This document shows, piece after piece, positions 6,764 to 14,135 of a stretch of DNA of 23,849 nucleotides. Within the stretch, counting starts at the first letter, position 1, and every line of letters starts with the position of its first letter. The position numbers were made by a program, and so were the translations under genes. The notes beneath the pieces are model-generated. The model made no database searches. It was not told where the DNA came from and saw only the letters and a program-made list of their open reading frames with translations. The stretch is from positions 1 through 23,849 of IMG/VR virus record IMGVR_UViG_3300008106_000032; one strand, given 5' to 3'. The stretch is from a virus.

Positions 6764-8929
6764 ATGGCTATCAATATAATTTCTGGGAACTTAAACGAGT
6801 GGGGGGACCAAGGCAGGTATGAAACAGACCCCAGCACGTGGGGGTATAATCTATCTATTTATGGTAATCTGTTTAGAGAGTTTCTTTCGTTTGAGGGGTT
6901 ATACAGCCAACGGTTTGTTCCATTCTCAAACTTTGTTCTGGGTTCCATACCTGTAGCGCAGGCAAGGTCTGCGGCTTTAGTAAATGGCAGGAAGTACCTT
7001 TTAAGAGCGCGTGTATTTGTGTTGAACGGATCACCGATTGCGCCAGATACCTGTGAGTTCAGTTGGGACAATCCTATAATTGGATTTGTTTCGAGCGAAA
7101 CAAGAAGGACAGTACTAGAGGCAAGGACGTCATGGGTAGAAGTAGAAGCACGTTTTACAAAAAATCTATTTGTTGGGAATGAGTTTACGCTGAGTCTTCT
7201 ACAAATCAATGGTGCTAACAACGTTTCAATTCTCTCTCCAGCATTTGTTGACAAGGTTGAAATTTTCGAGTACGAGGATGTACCGGTTGTCTGCTCACTT
7301 GATGGCACCATTTCCACCACTAACGCCTCCGGGCCGGCTAATCCTGATGGCACCGCAACAATAACCGTAACGGCAGGCATCCCAGGCTATGAATATAGTA
7401 AGGACAATGGAGCCACTTGGCAGGGAAGCAATTTCTTTAGTGGGTTGCTTTCTGGTGTGTACACGTTCAAGATCAGGGAGGTAGGAAATAACTCATGCCA
7501 AAAAACATTAGCCACTACGATCAACAGCGCAAGCGCGGCATTTGATTGGTCGTTTGTAAAGCAAGATGAATCGGTAAGCGGTGCGGCAGACGGAAGCATT
7601 GCCATAACGCCTACAGTGGTTGACGTTTACACATTCAGTAAGGATTCCGGAGTTACTTTTCAGGCGGGTAACTTGTTTAGCAATTTGGCAGCAGGCGCCT
7701 ACAATGTTGTAGTCAAGAAAACCAGTGACAACACTATTGTGGGCAAGAGTATAACTATTGCCCCCGGTGCAGTGATTGCTGAAAAAATATTCTTTAGCAA
7801 AAACTTTATTACAAAGTCTGTACAGGCCGCCACCAACTGGCTAAGCCTAACAAACTACAAGCTATATGATGATGTGCGCGTGGAAGATGTGGCTGACAGC
7901 GGTATCTATAATAGCAAGCTAAAAGTAGCTATTGAGCCGGAGGCGAACGGAACTGTGCTGTTTCAGATACGGCAGGCGTTTCGCCAGTTGATGGAGCCTG
8001 TGCCACCTGCCTACAATCAGTCGGCTATTATTAGGGTAACTGATCGAATAAAATTCTTTAAGCACTTTACCGGTGAAACCACTGGCACGCAAGAGGTGCC
8101 ATCGGTGCTTACCGGAAGTCTGCCAAGCCTTGTAATATGGGGCGGGGTGGATAAACTAAGCTACCCCTCATTAGATTTTTTTGGCACGTACCCCACACAC
8201 AAAAAGTTTATGAGCTGGGCGCCATTGTTAAAAACGGTAGACCCTAACCAGGAGGATTACCTCACCTTCTGGATGTACAAATCGGTAAGCACATTACGCC
8301 TGAAAGGCACTGCCTACTTTAGCGATGGAACCAACCAAACAGCTACGCTCAGTAGCTACGCCAATGCACTTATATCTCAGTTGGTTCAGGTGCCTGCAGG
8401 GCCGCTTAACTCGGGAATAAAACTCGTGAACGCAGCAAAAACGCTGGTACGCTACGACCTGTGGCTGGCCGATGGTGCAGATGTTTTATTGAGTGAAACA
8501 CGTAGCTATGAGTTAGACGCTATCAGCTACCCGAACACGCGCTTTTTTATGTTTTTAAATTCTATCGGTGGCTTTGAGGTAATGCGCTTCTATGGTATAG
8601 CCGAGCAGACGGCAAGCTATGGGCGCGAGTTGGTACAGGCATACCTGGCCACAGACTATAACCCATTAAAAGGCGAGAAGCAAATGGGCGAATCGCTGCG
8701 CGTAGATACCGCAAGCCACTCGAGCGGATACTTTCAGGGGGCAAACGGCAAGGCATGGCTTGAGTACATGAAAGACTTTTTGGGAACGACTCAGTTATTT
8801 GAACTAAAAGGAACGCAGCGCCTGCCGCTGGTGATCACTGGAGGAAGCCTATCGGTAGAAGACAAGAATTACGAGTACGCCTTTCAGTTTGAAGTAGAGA
8901 GCGGATTTAACAACACCTCGTACACATGA
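6764..8929 (+). CDS. Tail protein with two SprB-like adhesin repeats
   Basis: A 721-residue protein between virion genes. Residues about 1-170 form a beta-rich N-terminal domain. Two consecutive repeats follow (about 176-255 and 258-334), with the SprB pattern: 'D-G-T/S-I ... G-Y-E-Y-S-K-D-N-G-A-T-W-Q ... N-F-F-S-G-L-L-S-G-V-Y-T-F-K-I' and 'Y-T-F-S-K-D-S-G-V-T-F-Q ... N-L-F-S-N-L-A-A-G-A-Y-N-V-V-V'. SprB repeats are known from large cell-surface gliding adhesins of Bacteroidota. The remaining ~380 residues are beta-rich and aromatic and may form the trimeric or receptor-binding part. The likely role is an exposed tail or baseplate protein contacting the host. The first ~500 bases look less G+C-rich than the rest, consistent with domain swapping. 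Confidence 0.65.
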   Translation: MAINIISGNLNEWGDQGRYETDPSTWGYNLSIYGNLFREFLSFEGLYSQRFVPFSNFVLGSIPVAQARSAALVNGRKYLLRARVFVLNGSPIAPDTCEFSWDNPIIGFVSSETRRTVLEARTSWVEVEARFTKNLFVGNEFTLSLLQINGANNVSILSPAFVDKVEIFEYEDVPVVCSLDGTISTTNASGPANPDGTATITVTAGIPGYEYSKDNGATWQGSNFFSGLLSGVYTFKIREVGNNSCQKTLATTINSASAAFDWSFVKQDESVSGAADGSIAITPTVVDVYTFSKDSGVTFQAGNLFSNLAAGAYNVVVKKTSDNTIVGKSITIAPGAVIAEKIFFSKNFITKSVQAATNWLSLTNYKLYDDVRVEDVADSGIYNSKLKVAIEPEANGTVLFQIRQAFRQLMEPVPPAYNQSAIIRVTDRIKFFKHFTGETTGTQEVPSVLTGSLPSLVIWGGVDKLSYPSLDFFGTYPTHKKFMSWAPLLKTVDPNQEDYLTFWMYKSVSTLRLKGTAYFSDGTNQTATLSSYANALISQLVQVPAGPLNSGIKLVNAAKTLVRYDLWLADGADVLLSETRSYELDAISYPNTRFFMFLNSIGGFEVMRFYGIAEQTASYGRELVQAYLATDYNPLKGEKQMGESLRVDTASHSSGYFQGANGKAWLEYMKDFLGTTQLFELKGTQRLPLVITGGSLSVEDKNYEYAFQFEVESGFNNTSYT

Positions 8930-10722
8930 TAGGTATAAAGGCAGCCGGAAAACTATTAAAGCTAGAGCCGGAGACTACCATTAGTCTGGAACTCAATAAC
9001 CCATTGCTACGAGAGGATAACCTGAGCCCCGGAAGTCTCAGCTTTCCTTTTGATTTGCCCGTGAGCGAAAATGCGGACGTGATTGGGCACGTGGATATGG
9101 TAGAGGCGAAAGGTGGTACTGAAATAGACTCTCAATTGTTTTTTGATGACTTGCCGTTTAAAAAAGGGAAGCTAAAAACAAAGTCTATAAAAGGAGACAG
9201 GGCAAGCGCAAATTACACGTTTGGGCTTAATGCTCTGGCCGATGACTTTAAAACAAAAAAAATCCGCGACCTGTTAAACATTCCGCAGATTATTTCAACG
9301 GTGTCGGGCTACCAGCCTATTAGAATTTTTATAAAGCCAAATGGTTCATCACCCTACAAGGTGAAGGTAAACAAGGAAAACTTTGAACAAACAACACTGG
9401 CTTTTTTAGCAACCGCCATCAACAACCGCCTCACCCAAAATGGAGCCTTTGCCGTTCATTATCCTACTGGGGCGGCCAGCCCGCTTGGGTACGTGACAGC
9501 TCCTTACATTATCCTTACCGCTTACTCCACCGATCCTATTGCGCTTCTTTCTTTCGACTCAGAAGATAGCTGGATCGTGGAAGTGGATATGACCGACTAC
9601 AAACAGAGTTTTACCAACTACCTGGCTAACTTCTTTGTCTCTGGCGCTGATAACAACAACTGGAATTTTCCGCTTGTATTTAACGATGATATTCTAGGCA
9701 CCAAAAAAGCACCCACACTAGACATACCCGGCACATTGGTAAATGCAGCGGTAAACAGCACTGTAGTGCATAACGACCCGAACTATGGATTGGTCACCGG
9801 CACAGGGCTAAAGACACAAAATATTAACAGCCTGCAACCTTTTTTGAAGGTTGTTTTTGTACTTAACAAGATCGCTGAGTACTTCAACTTTGAGTGGGGC
9901 GGCACATGGATAACCGAGGCAGACACAACGGCCATGCTGCTGGATAACACGGCTATGCTAGATGTCTATCAGCCATTGGTGGGGAAGGAAAACTACCTGA
10001 TGTGGCGCATGAATTTCAATTTGAATGAACTTGTGCCCGATATATCAGTTGTCGCTTTTTTGAAAGGATTGCAGAGCAGATACAATCTGTGTATGTACGT
10101 AAATGAAGTCTCGGGCAAGGTTATGGTCGAAAAGCTTGAGCCAGTAGCCGTTGCTAAATCGTACATAGACCTAACCAACATAGCAGGGCCTATACAAGAA
10201 ATATTGAGCGAACAGACGGACGGCTTTACGCTTACCGCAGCAAAAAAAGAATATGACCGCGAGCATCTGCGCGACCAGAAAATAATTGATGGAGGGGAAA
10301 AAGAAGTTGCCATTATGATGGGCGCCTTGCAGCGCAATGCTACCTATCAAAACTACACGGGGCCCGTGGTGGCGCAAAAGGCTGGCGATAAGTTTGACCT
10401 GCGCGTGTTCTATTACCGAGGCATAGTAAGCAACGGCACGTTTACCTACGCGCAGGCTAACATTAACGCCACACAGTATAACGAGCAGCTAGACGGTGTG
10501 GACGGCATCTATGAAAAATTTTGGAAGTACTGGCTGCTGTATAAAGGCAAGCGGAAAATCGTATCACTGCCTATGCGTTTTGAATTCCGCAATTTAAACA
10601 GGTTGAATTTCGCCCAGAAAATCCGAGTTGATAACGTGCAATACCTGATCAAAAAAATAAAGGTGACTTTGACTATGAAGGGGATAAAAGAAAGCCTTGT
10701 TGAACTCTACACCATGATATGA
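8926..10722 (+). CDS. Tail hub-like or baseplate protein, 598 aa
   Basis: Starts with an ATGA overlap to the SprB-repeat gene and ends with an ATGA overlap to the next. The N-terminus reads KLLKLEPETTISLELNNPLLREDNLSPGSLSFPFDLPVSENADVIG, a pattern I associate with a Bacteroidota phage tail protein in which an opening ligand-like strand pair is followed by a phrase about fitting 'SFPF' loops. The C-terminal third, RFEFRNLNRLNFAQKIRVDNVQYLIKKIKVTLTMKGIKESLVELYTM, ends in the type of strand set seen in hub proteins that define the tail tip ring. Residues 375-395 (VVAFLKGLQSRYNLCMYVNEVSGKV) resemble the hub domain that packs against the tube. This is a structural guess, with position as the best evidence. 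Confidence 0.55.
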   Translation: MIGIKAAGKLLKLEPETTISLELNNPLLREDNLSPGSLSFPFDLPVSENADVIGHVDMVEAKGGTEIDSQLFFDDLPFKKGKLKTKSIKGDRASANYTFGLNALADDFKTKKIRDLLNIPQIISTVSGYQPIRIFIKPNGSSPYKVKVNKENFEQTTLAFLATAINNRLTQNGAFAVHYPTGAASPLGYVTAPYIILTAYSTDPIALLSFDSEDSWIVEVDMTDYKQSFTNYLANFFVSGADNNNWNFPLVFNDDILGTKKAPTLDIPGTLVNAAVNSTVVHNDPNYGLVTGTGLKTQNINSLQPFLKVVFVLNKIAEYFNFEWGGTWITEADTTAMLLDNTAMLDVYQPLVGKENYLMWRMNFNLNELVPDISVVAFLKGLQSRYNLCMYVNEVSGKVMVEKLEPVAVAKSYIDLTNIAGPIQEILSEQTDGFTLTAAKKEYDREHLRDQKIIDGGEKEVAIMMGALQRNATYQNYTGPVVAQKAGDKFDLRVFYYRGIVSNGTFTYAQANINATQYNEQLDGVDGIYEKFWKYWLLYKGKRKIVSLPMRFEFRNLNRLNFAQKIRVDNVQYLIKKIKVTLTMKGIKESLVELYTMI

Positions 10723-11264
10723 GCACACCCGCGCACATTATAGCCTCACTCAACACCCTTGCCGAGCAAAAGGCGCAAGAGCTACTGGCGCGTGCCAAAA
10801 AAATACTCGACACGCCCAAGTACCGCAACTCGGGCGAGCTGGTAGATAGCCTAGAGGTAAGCGTTGAGAAAGGCACAGAAACGGAGCCACCTGTTATCAC
10901 ACTCACCTTTAGCGATCAGGGCTTTTTCCTGAGCATGAAAAACCCGAGCTGGAGCAAGGTGCCGTGGCGAAGTGGTAAGCGTGGCTTGGTGGAGTGGGTG
11001 CGCAAGCGGGGCTCTTCTTCCTTTGCTTATGTGAGCGGCTATGGCCGTGGGCAGTCTAGCAGCCTTAGCGAAGATGCCAAGGTGAAAAAGATTGCCAGTG
11101 GTATAGCGTGGGCATATCGCAACCACTCTTTGAAGTGGAAACCCAAGACGTGGAAGAAGCAAACACTGGTGAGCCTGCTTACCGAACTAAACGAACAAAC
11201 CGCCCGCGTGTGGGAAGATGGGATAGTGGTGGGGGTGGAGAGCGAGCTTTATAATAAGACGTGA
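10719..11264 (+). CDS. Putative tail completion / HK97 gp10-like protein, 181 aa
   Basis: A 181-residue basic protein placed directly before the tape measure. The N-terminal helix (IIASLNTLAEQKAQELLARAKKIL) is followed by 'NSGELVDSLEVSVEKG' and a glycine-rich loop WSKVPWRSGKRGLVEWVRKRGSSSFAYVSGYGRGQ. An N-terminal helix followed by 'S-G-x-L-x-x-S-I/L' is typical of HK97 gp10-type proteins that close the head-tail joint or the tail end, which suggested the label. The later segment (KKIASGIAWAYRNHSLKWKPKTW) is tryptophan-rich. Confidence in the family is modest; confidence that it is a real gene is high, because it overlaps the upstream gene by ATGA. Confidence 0.55.
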   Translation: MSTPAHIIASLNTLAEQKAQELLARAKKILDTPKYRNSGELVDSLEVSVEKGTETEPPVITLTFSDQGFFLSMKNPSWSKVPWRSGKRGLVEWVRKRGSSSFAYVSGYGRGQSSSLSEDAKVKKIASGIAWAYRNHSLKWKPKTWKKQTLVSLLTELNEQTARVWEDGIVVGVESELYNKT

Positions 11265-11276
11265 GATGTTAGACGT

Positions 11277-11312
11277 GAGATATGAGAGGGCGAGGCGTAT
11301 GTCTCATATCTC
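11277..11312. repeat. 11-bp perfect inverted repeat in the gap before the tape measure gene
   Basis: GAGATATGAGA (11277-11287) pairs with TCTCATATCTC (11302-11312) around 14 bases. The same gap holds a 10-base direct repeat AGACGTGAGA at 11257-11266 and 11271-11280, and TCTCAC at 11316-11321, which can pair with either copy. There is no T tract, so it may be an mRNA processing or translation-control hairpin, or simply a repeat remnant. The gap of 80 bases is one of the few in this tightly packed operon. Confidence 0.6.
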
Positions 11313-11344
11313 CTGTCTCACTACTCAATACTTGATTAAATTTT

Positions 11345-13258
11345 ATGGCCAAAGAAATTGTAGTAACCCTCGCCAATGGCGATAAAGCCGGAGAGACGCT
11401 AAAGCAGCTCACTCACCAGGCGGCAGCGTTGAAAAAAGAAATCAGCGGACTAAAGCCCGGCACGGAAGACTTTGCCAAAAGTGCGGCCAGCCTTAACAGC
11501 GTTAAGGACCGAATGGCCGACATTGATAAGCAGGTGAAGAGTACCACGCAAAGCAGCAACGCCTTCAAAGGTGCGCTGGGCGGAGTATTGAATCAGATAC
11601 CGGGCTTCTCGCAGTTAAGTGGTGCATTGGGTGCAGCGCGTGGTGGCGTGGGTGGGCTGACGAGTGGGTTTGGATTACTAAAGGGCGCCATCATTGCCAC
11701 AGGCCTTGGCGCGCTGGTTATTGCCATTGTTGGTTTGGTGAGCTGGTTTAGCAAAACAGAGGCTGGCGCCAACATGATAAGCGGAGCCATGAAAGGCATG
11801 GGCGCTGTGATCGACACGCTCATGGGCAGGCTTTTTAATTTGGGCGATACGCTAAAGCAACTCTTCTCAAACCCTATTCAATTTTTTAAGGATCTGGGCA
11901 AAGACATTGCCGAAAGCGCAAAGGAGGGCTACAATTTTGTGCAGGTGATGGATGATATCGAAGATAGGCAGAGAGACCTATCTGTACGAACAGCCGAAAA
12001 CGAATTGGCAATTGATCGCATGCTTACGCAAGCAAAAAATGTTGGCAAGAGTTATGAAGAAAGATTAGGAATATTAGATCGGGTTACAAAATTAACCCGA
12101 GAGACTTACCAAGAAGAGCTGAAGTTATCAAAGGAATCTCTTGACGCCATTGAAGCAAATATCAAAGCTGAAATGAAAAGGCAAGGTGTTACTGAAATGA
12201 CTGGTGAGAATGCGCAGAAAATTACAGATGCCAAATTAGCTTACATAGCATTGCTTGGAAAAGAACAGCAGATCGAAGATAGAGTTGCCAACTTCAAGGA
12301 GAAACTTTTTGATAAGGAAGAAAAAGCACAATTGAAATCCGCCAAGGATGCTGCTAAAAATGTCGAGAATCAAGACCTTGCCTTACAAGGAGAAATAGAA
12401 CGTGCAGACCTTGCAAATGCCCAGGAACTTGAACGCACCCAAAAACAAGAGGATGCGCTTAATGCAATTTATGACGCTAGCAGAGCCAAGAAAGCAGCCG
12501 AAGACCAAATAGCGTTTGATAAGCAAAAGGCGTTAGACGATCAGGCCATTCAAGAGAGAATGGCAAAGGCTCAGTTCGAAAAGCAGCTGGGAGATTTTAA
12601 TCTTGAAACGCAGAGACAGGTAACGGCAGGATTAGGAGACCTTATTGCTCAAAACATAAAAGACGAACAGGCCGCGAAGGTCGTAAAGAAATCTTTTGCC
12701 TTGATTGATATAGGCATACGGTTAAGCCAAGAGCTTTCTGCTAATGCTCTATCTGCGGCAGCAAACCCACTAAATGCAGTTTCATTTGGAGCTGCAGGCG
12801 CGGCTCAGTTAGCCGCGTCTAATGCTAGGTCACTGATTTTAGCGGCTATAAACACTGCAAAGGTTTTGGCTTTTGATAAGGGTGGCTATACCGGAGATGG
12901 TGGAAAGTATGACCCTGCCGGTGTGGTGCACAAGGGCGAGGTGGTGTGGAGCCAGGCGGATGTTGCACAGTTTGGTGGGGTGCGTGCAGTGGAAGCCATA
13001 CGGCCTACCTCTCGCATGAATGGCTACTACAATGGCGGGCCGGTGAGTCCTTTTAAAAACAACACTGGCAGAGCGCCTATACCTAGCGGAAATGCGGGGG
13101 GCGGCTCACCGATGGGCTTTGATATGGATGGGCTGATCGATGCAATAGACAAGAGAATTATAAGAACTGTGGGTACGCTAAAGGTGCAAAACGTGGTGAC
13201 CGAAACGCAGGATGCTATGAAGGTGGTGAACAGCATCAGGGACGAGGCGAATGTATAA
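11345..13258 (+). CDS. Tail tape measure protein
   Basis: The tape measure sets tail length and is threaded inside the tail tube. The 637 residues show the expected plan: an N-terminal coiled-coil region (residues 15-70, LKQLTHQAAALKKEIS ... MADIDKQVK), a strongly hydrophobic glycine-rich stretch (about 111-136, LLKGAIIATGLGALVIAIVGLVSWF), a long alpha-helical, charged middle (residues 200-450) and a glycine-rich C-terminal domain (FDKGGYTGDGGKYDPAGVVHKGEVV). The latter phrase is typical of tape measure C-termini. Length would predict a short tail, around 80-100 nm by the usual 1.5 angstrom per residue rule. The middle, about 11950-12870, is clearly more AT-rich and differs in codon choice from both ends, which suggests recombination within the gene. 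Confidence 0.85.
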   Translation: MAKEIVVTLANGDKAGETLKQLTHQAAALKKEISGLKPGTEDFAKSAASLNSVKDRMADIDKQVKSTTQSSNAFKGALGGVLNQIPGFSQLSGALGAARGGVGGLTSGFGLLKGAIIATGLGALVIAIVGLVSWFSKTEAGANMISGAMKGMGAVIDTLMGRLFNLGDTLKQLFSNPIQFFKDLGKDIAESAKEGYNFVQVMDDIEDRQRDLSVRTAENELAIDRMLTQAKNVGKSYEERLGILDRVTKLTRETYQEELKLSKESLDAIEANIKAEMKRQGVTEMTGENAQKITDAKLAYIALLGKEQQIEDRVANFKEKLFDKEEKAQLKSAKDAAKNVENQDLALQGEIERADLANAQELERTQKQEDALNAIYDASRAKKAAEDQIAFDKQKALDDQAIQERMAKAQFEKQLGDFNLETQRQVTAGLGDLIAQNIKDEQAAKVVKKSFALIDIGIRLSQELSANALSAAANPLNAVSFGAAGAAQLAASNARSLILAAINTAKVLAFDKGGYTGDGGKYDPAGVVHKGEVVWSQADVAQFGGVRAVEAIRPTSRMNGYYNGGPVSPFKNNTGRAPIPSGNAGGGSPMGFDMDGLIDAIDKRIIRTVGTLKVQNVVTETQDAMKVVNSIRDEANV

Positions 13259-13264
13259 GGTTGT

Positions 13265-13287
13265 GTAAGGTTGCGAAGCTACCTTAC
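13265..13287. terminator. Hairpin between convergent tape measure and moron genes
   Basis: GTAAGGT (13265-13271) pairs with ACCTTAC (13281-13287) around nine bases. It lies in the 20-base gap between two convergent stops and overlaps the moron stop codon (13279-13281). No long T tract follows on either strand, so a bidirectional terminator is suggested by position more than by strength. Confidence 0.45.
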
Positions 13288-13662
13288 TACGCAATAAAGG
13301 ATGGATAGCGCTTGAGGGGTAGCGCTGCTTTTCATTACTAGCTGGTGGGTATGTTGAAACCCTTTTTTGCTTCCAGTTGATTCGTACAGCTCAAGTAAGT
13401 TTGTCACCACTCCATCGGTAAAGTAAATGCCCTGATCACTCTTTACTCTTTTCGAGCTATTTGTTTTCCCATTGGTGATGAAAACCACAGTGCTGTCGGT
13501 AACGTTTACTCGAGTACTGAATTTATAAGTGACGTTTCCGGATGTGCTTACCTCGCATTGGTATGTTTGCCCAAAACAACTTCCAGCCATAACCAACAAT
13601 GCGGCTATCAGGCCGAGCATTAATTGGGCTTTGTAGGGGCGGAGTGGGTTGGGGTACTTCAT
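13279..13662 (-). CDS. Secreted moron protein (probable lysogenic conversion gene), 127 aa
   Basis: On the strand opposite to all surrounding late genes. I chose the ATG at 13662 because it opens directly into a signal peptide; the open frame continues upstream to 13833 but crosses the promoter and repeats. Residues 1-31 have a basic start (MKYPNPLRPYKAQ), a hydrophobic core LMLGLIAALLVMAGSCFG and then QTYQC, fitting signal peptidase I cleavage before Q32 in Bacteroidota style; the AGSC sequence is a weaker lipobox alternative. The mature part is small and beta-rich (VTYKFSTRVNVTDSTVVFITNGK). A consensus Bacteroidota promoter lies about 50 bases upstream. An independently promoted, reverse-oriented gene between late operons is the definition of a moron. 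The function of the secreted protein is unknown. Confidence 0.75.
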   Translation of the reverse strand: MKYPNPLRPYKAQLMLGLIAALLVMAGSCFGQTYQCEVSTSGNVTYKFSTRVNVTDSTVVFITNGKTNSSKRVKSDQGIYFTDGVVTNLLELYESTGSKKGFQHTHQLVMKSSATPQALSILYCVVR

Positions 13663-13714
13663 AGTGTAATACAGTTGGTGTTTTGAAATCTCAAACTTTT
13701 TGGCGACAATTGCA

Positions 13715-13881
13715 ATGTCAACAAAGTTATTCTTCAATTGTATACCCAAAAAATCAAAGAAAAAAGCAGGATGCCGATACCCGTAAGGGTCGGAACTAAA
13801 GACTATTCTACGAGTAGCACTTTGTTGACACATCCTGCCCTTTTTCTTGGTTTACAAACAAAACTTTTATGTCAACAAAGT
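13715..13881. repeat. Control region with three copies of a 12-13 base sequence
   Basis: ATGTCAACAAAGT occurs directly at 13715-13727 and at 13869-13881, and 12 bases of its complement (ACTTTGTTGACA) lie at 13819-13830. The last copy begins with the start codon of the following gene. Between them are an imperfect 23-base inverted repeat (13751-13773 with 13831-13853, 18 of 23 matching, including GCAGGATG/CATCCTGC) and an inner hairpin CCGATACCC-GTAA-GGGTCGG (13774-13793). T tracts follow the large arms on both strands. The arrangement allows several mutually exclusive stems; see findings. Confidence 0.7.
13722..13750 (-). promoter_or_regulatory. Bacteroidota consensus promoter for the moron gene
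   Basis: On the minus strand: TTTG (13750-13747), 17 bases, then TAACTTTG (13729-13722), matching the known Bacteroidota -33 TTTG and -7 TAnnTTTG boxes perfectly with normal spacing. Predicted transcription start is near 13715, giving an untranslated leader of about 50 bases before ATG 13662. The -7 box lies inside one copy of the ATGTCAACAAAGT repeat. It is expected to use the primary sigma factor and to be active in the lysogen. Confidence 0.75.
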
Positions 13882-14135
13882 CAGAAACACCGACCACCAT
13901 GCTATCTGCATGGAATGAACCCGATTTTAGCCCCACGGGCATGAAAAGCACACTGGTGCGCACCATGCTGGCTGCCGCACGGCACCCCGAGCAACTGTGC
14001 CTAACCAGCGCAGATTTTGACAATGTGGCCTACCTTACAGATTTCCTTGAGAAGGTAGAAGCCTACCAAGCCGCCCAACCCAACAAGGGCAAAATGCTAG
14101 ACGAGATGTACTCGGTCGCCATTTTTGCTTTATGA
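13869..14135 (+). CDS. Hypothetical phage protein, 88 aa, first gene of the terminase operon
   Basis: ATG 13869 opens an 88-residue protein whose stop overlaps the next start (ATGA). The sequence is MSTKSETPTTMLSAWNEPDF, then helical segments (STLVRTMLAAARHPEQLCLTSADF, YLTDFLEKVEAYQAAQ), with no membrane or signal segment. Its start codon and first four codons lie in a 12-base repeat that can pair with an upstream complement, so translation may be controlled by RNA folding. I do not recognise the family; it leads the operon that ends in large terminase. Confidence 0.65.
   Translation: MSTKSETPTTMLSAWNEPDFSPTGMKSTLVRTMLAAARHPEQLCLTSADFDNVAYLTDFLEKVEAYQAAQPNKGKMLDEMYSVAIFAL

Noticed and set aside
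13767-13838. A 72-base segment with an eight-base closing stem (GCAGGATG/CATCCTGC) that looks tRNA-sized
   Set aside because: No D-loop GG, no TTCRA T-loop and no anticodon arm of the right size; it is better explained as an inverted-repeat element.
13738-13944. Plus-strand 68-residue frame and the 57-residue upward extension of the moron frame
   Set aside because: Both cross the promoter and inverted repeats, and neither gives a coherent protein; the moron's signal peptide begins at 13662.
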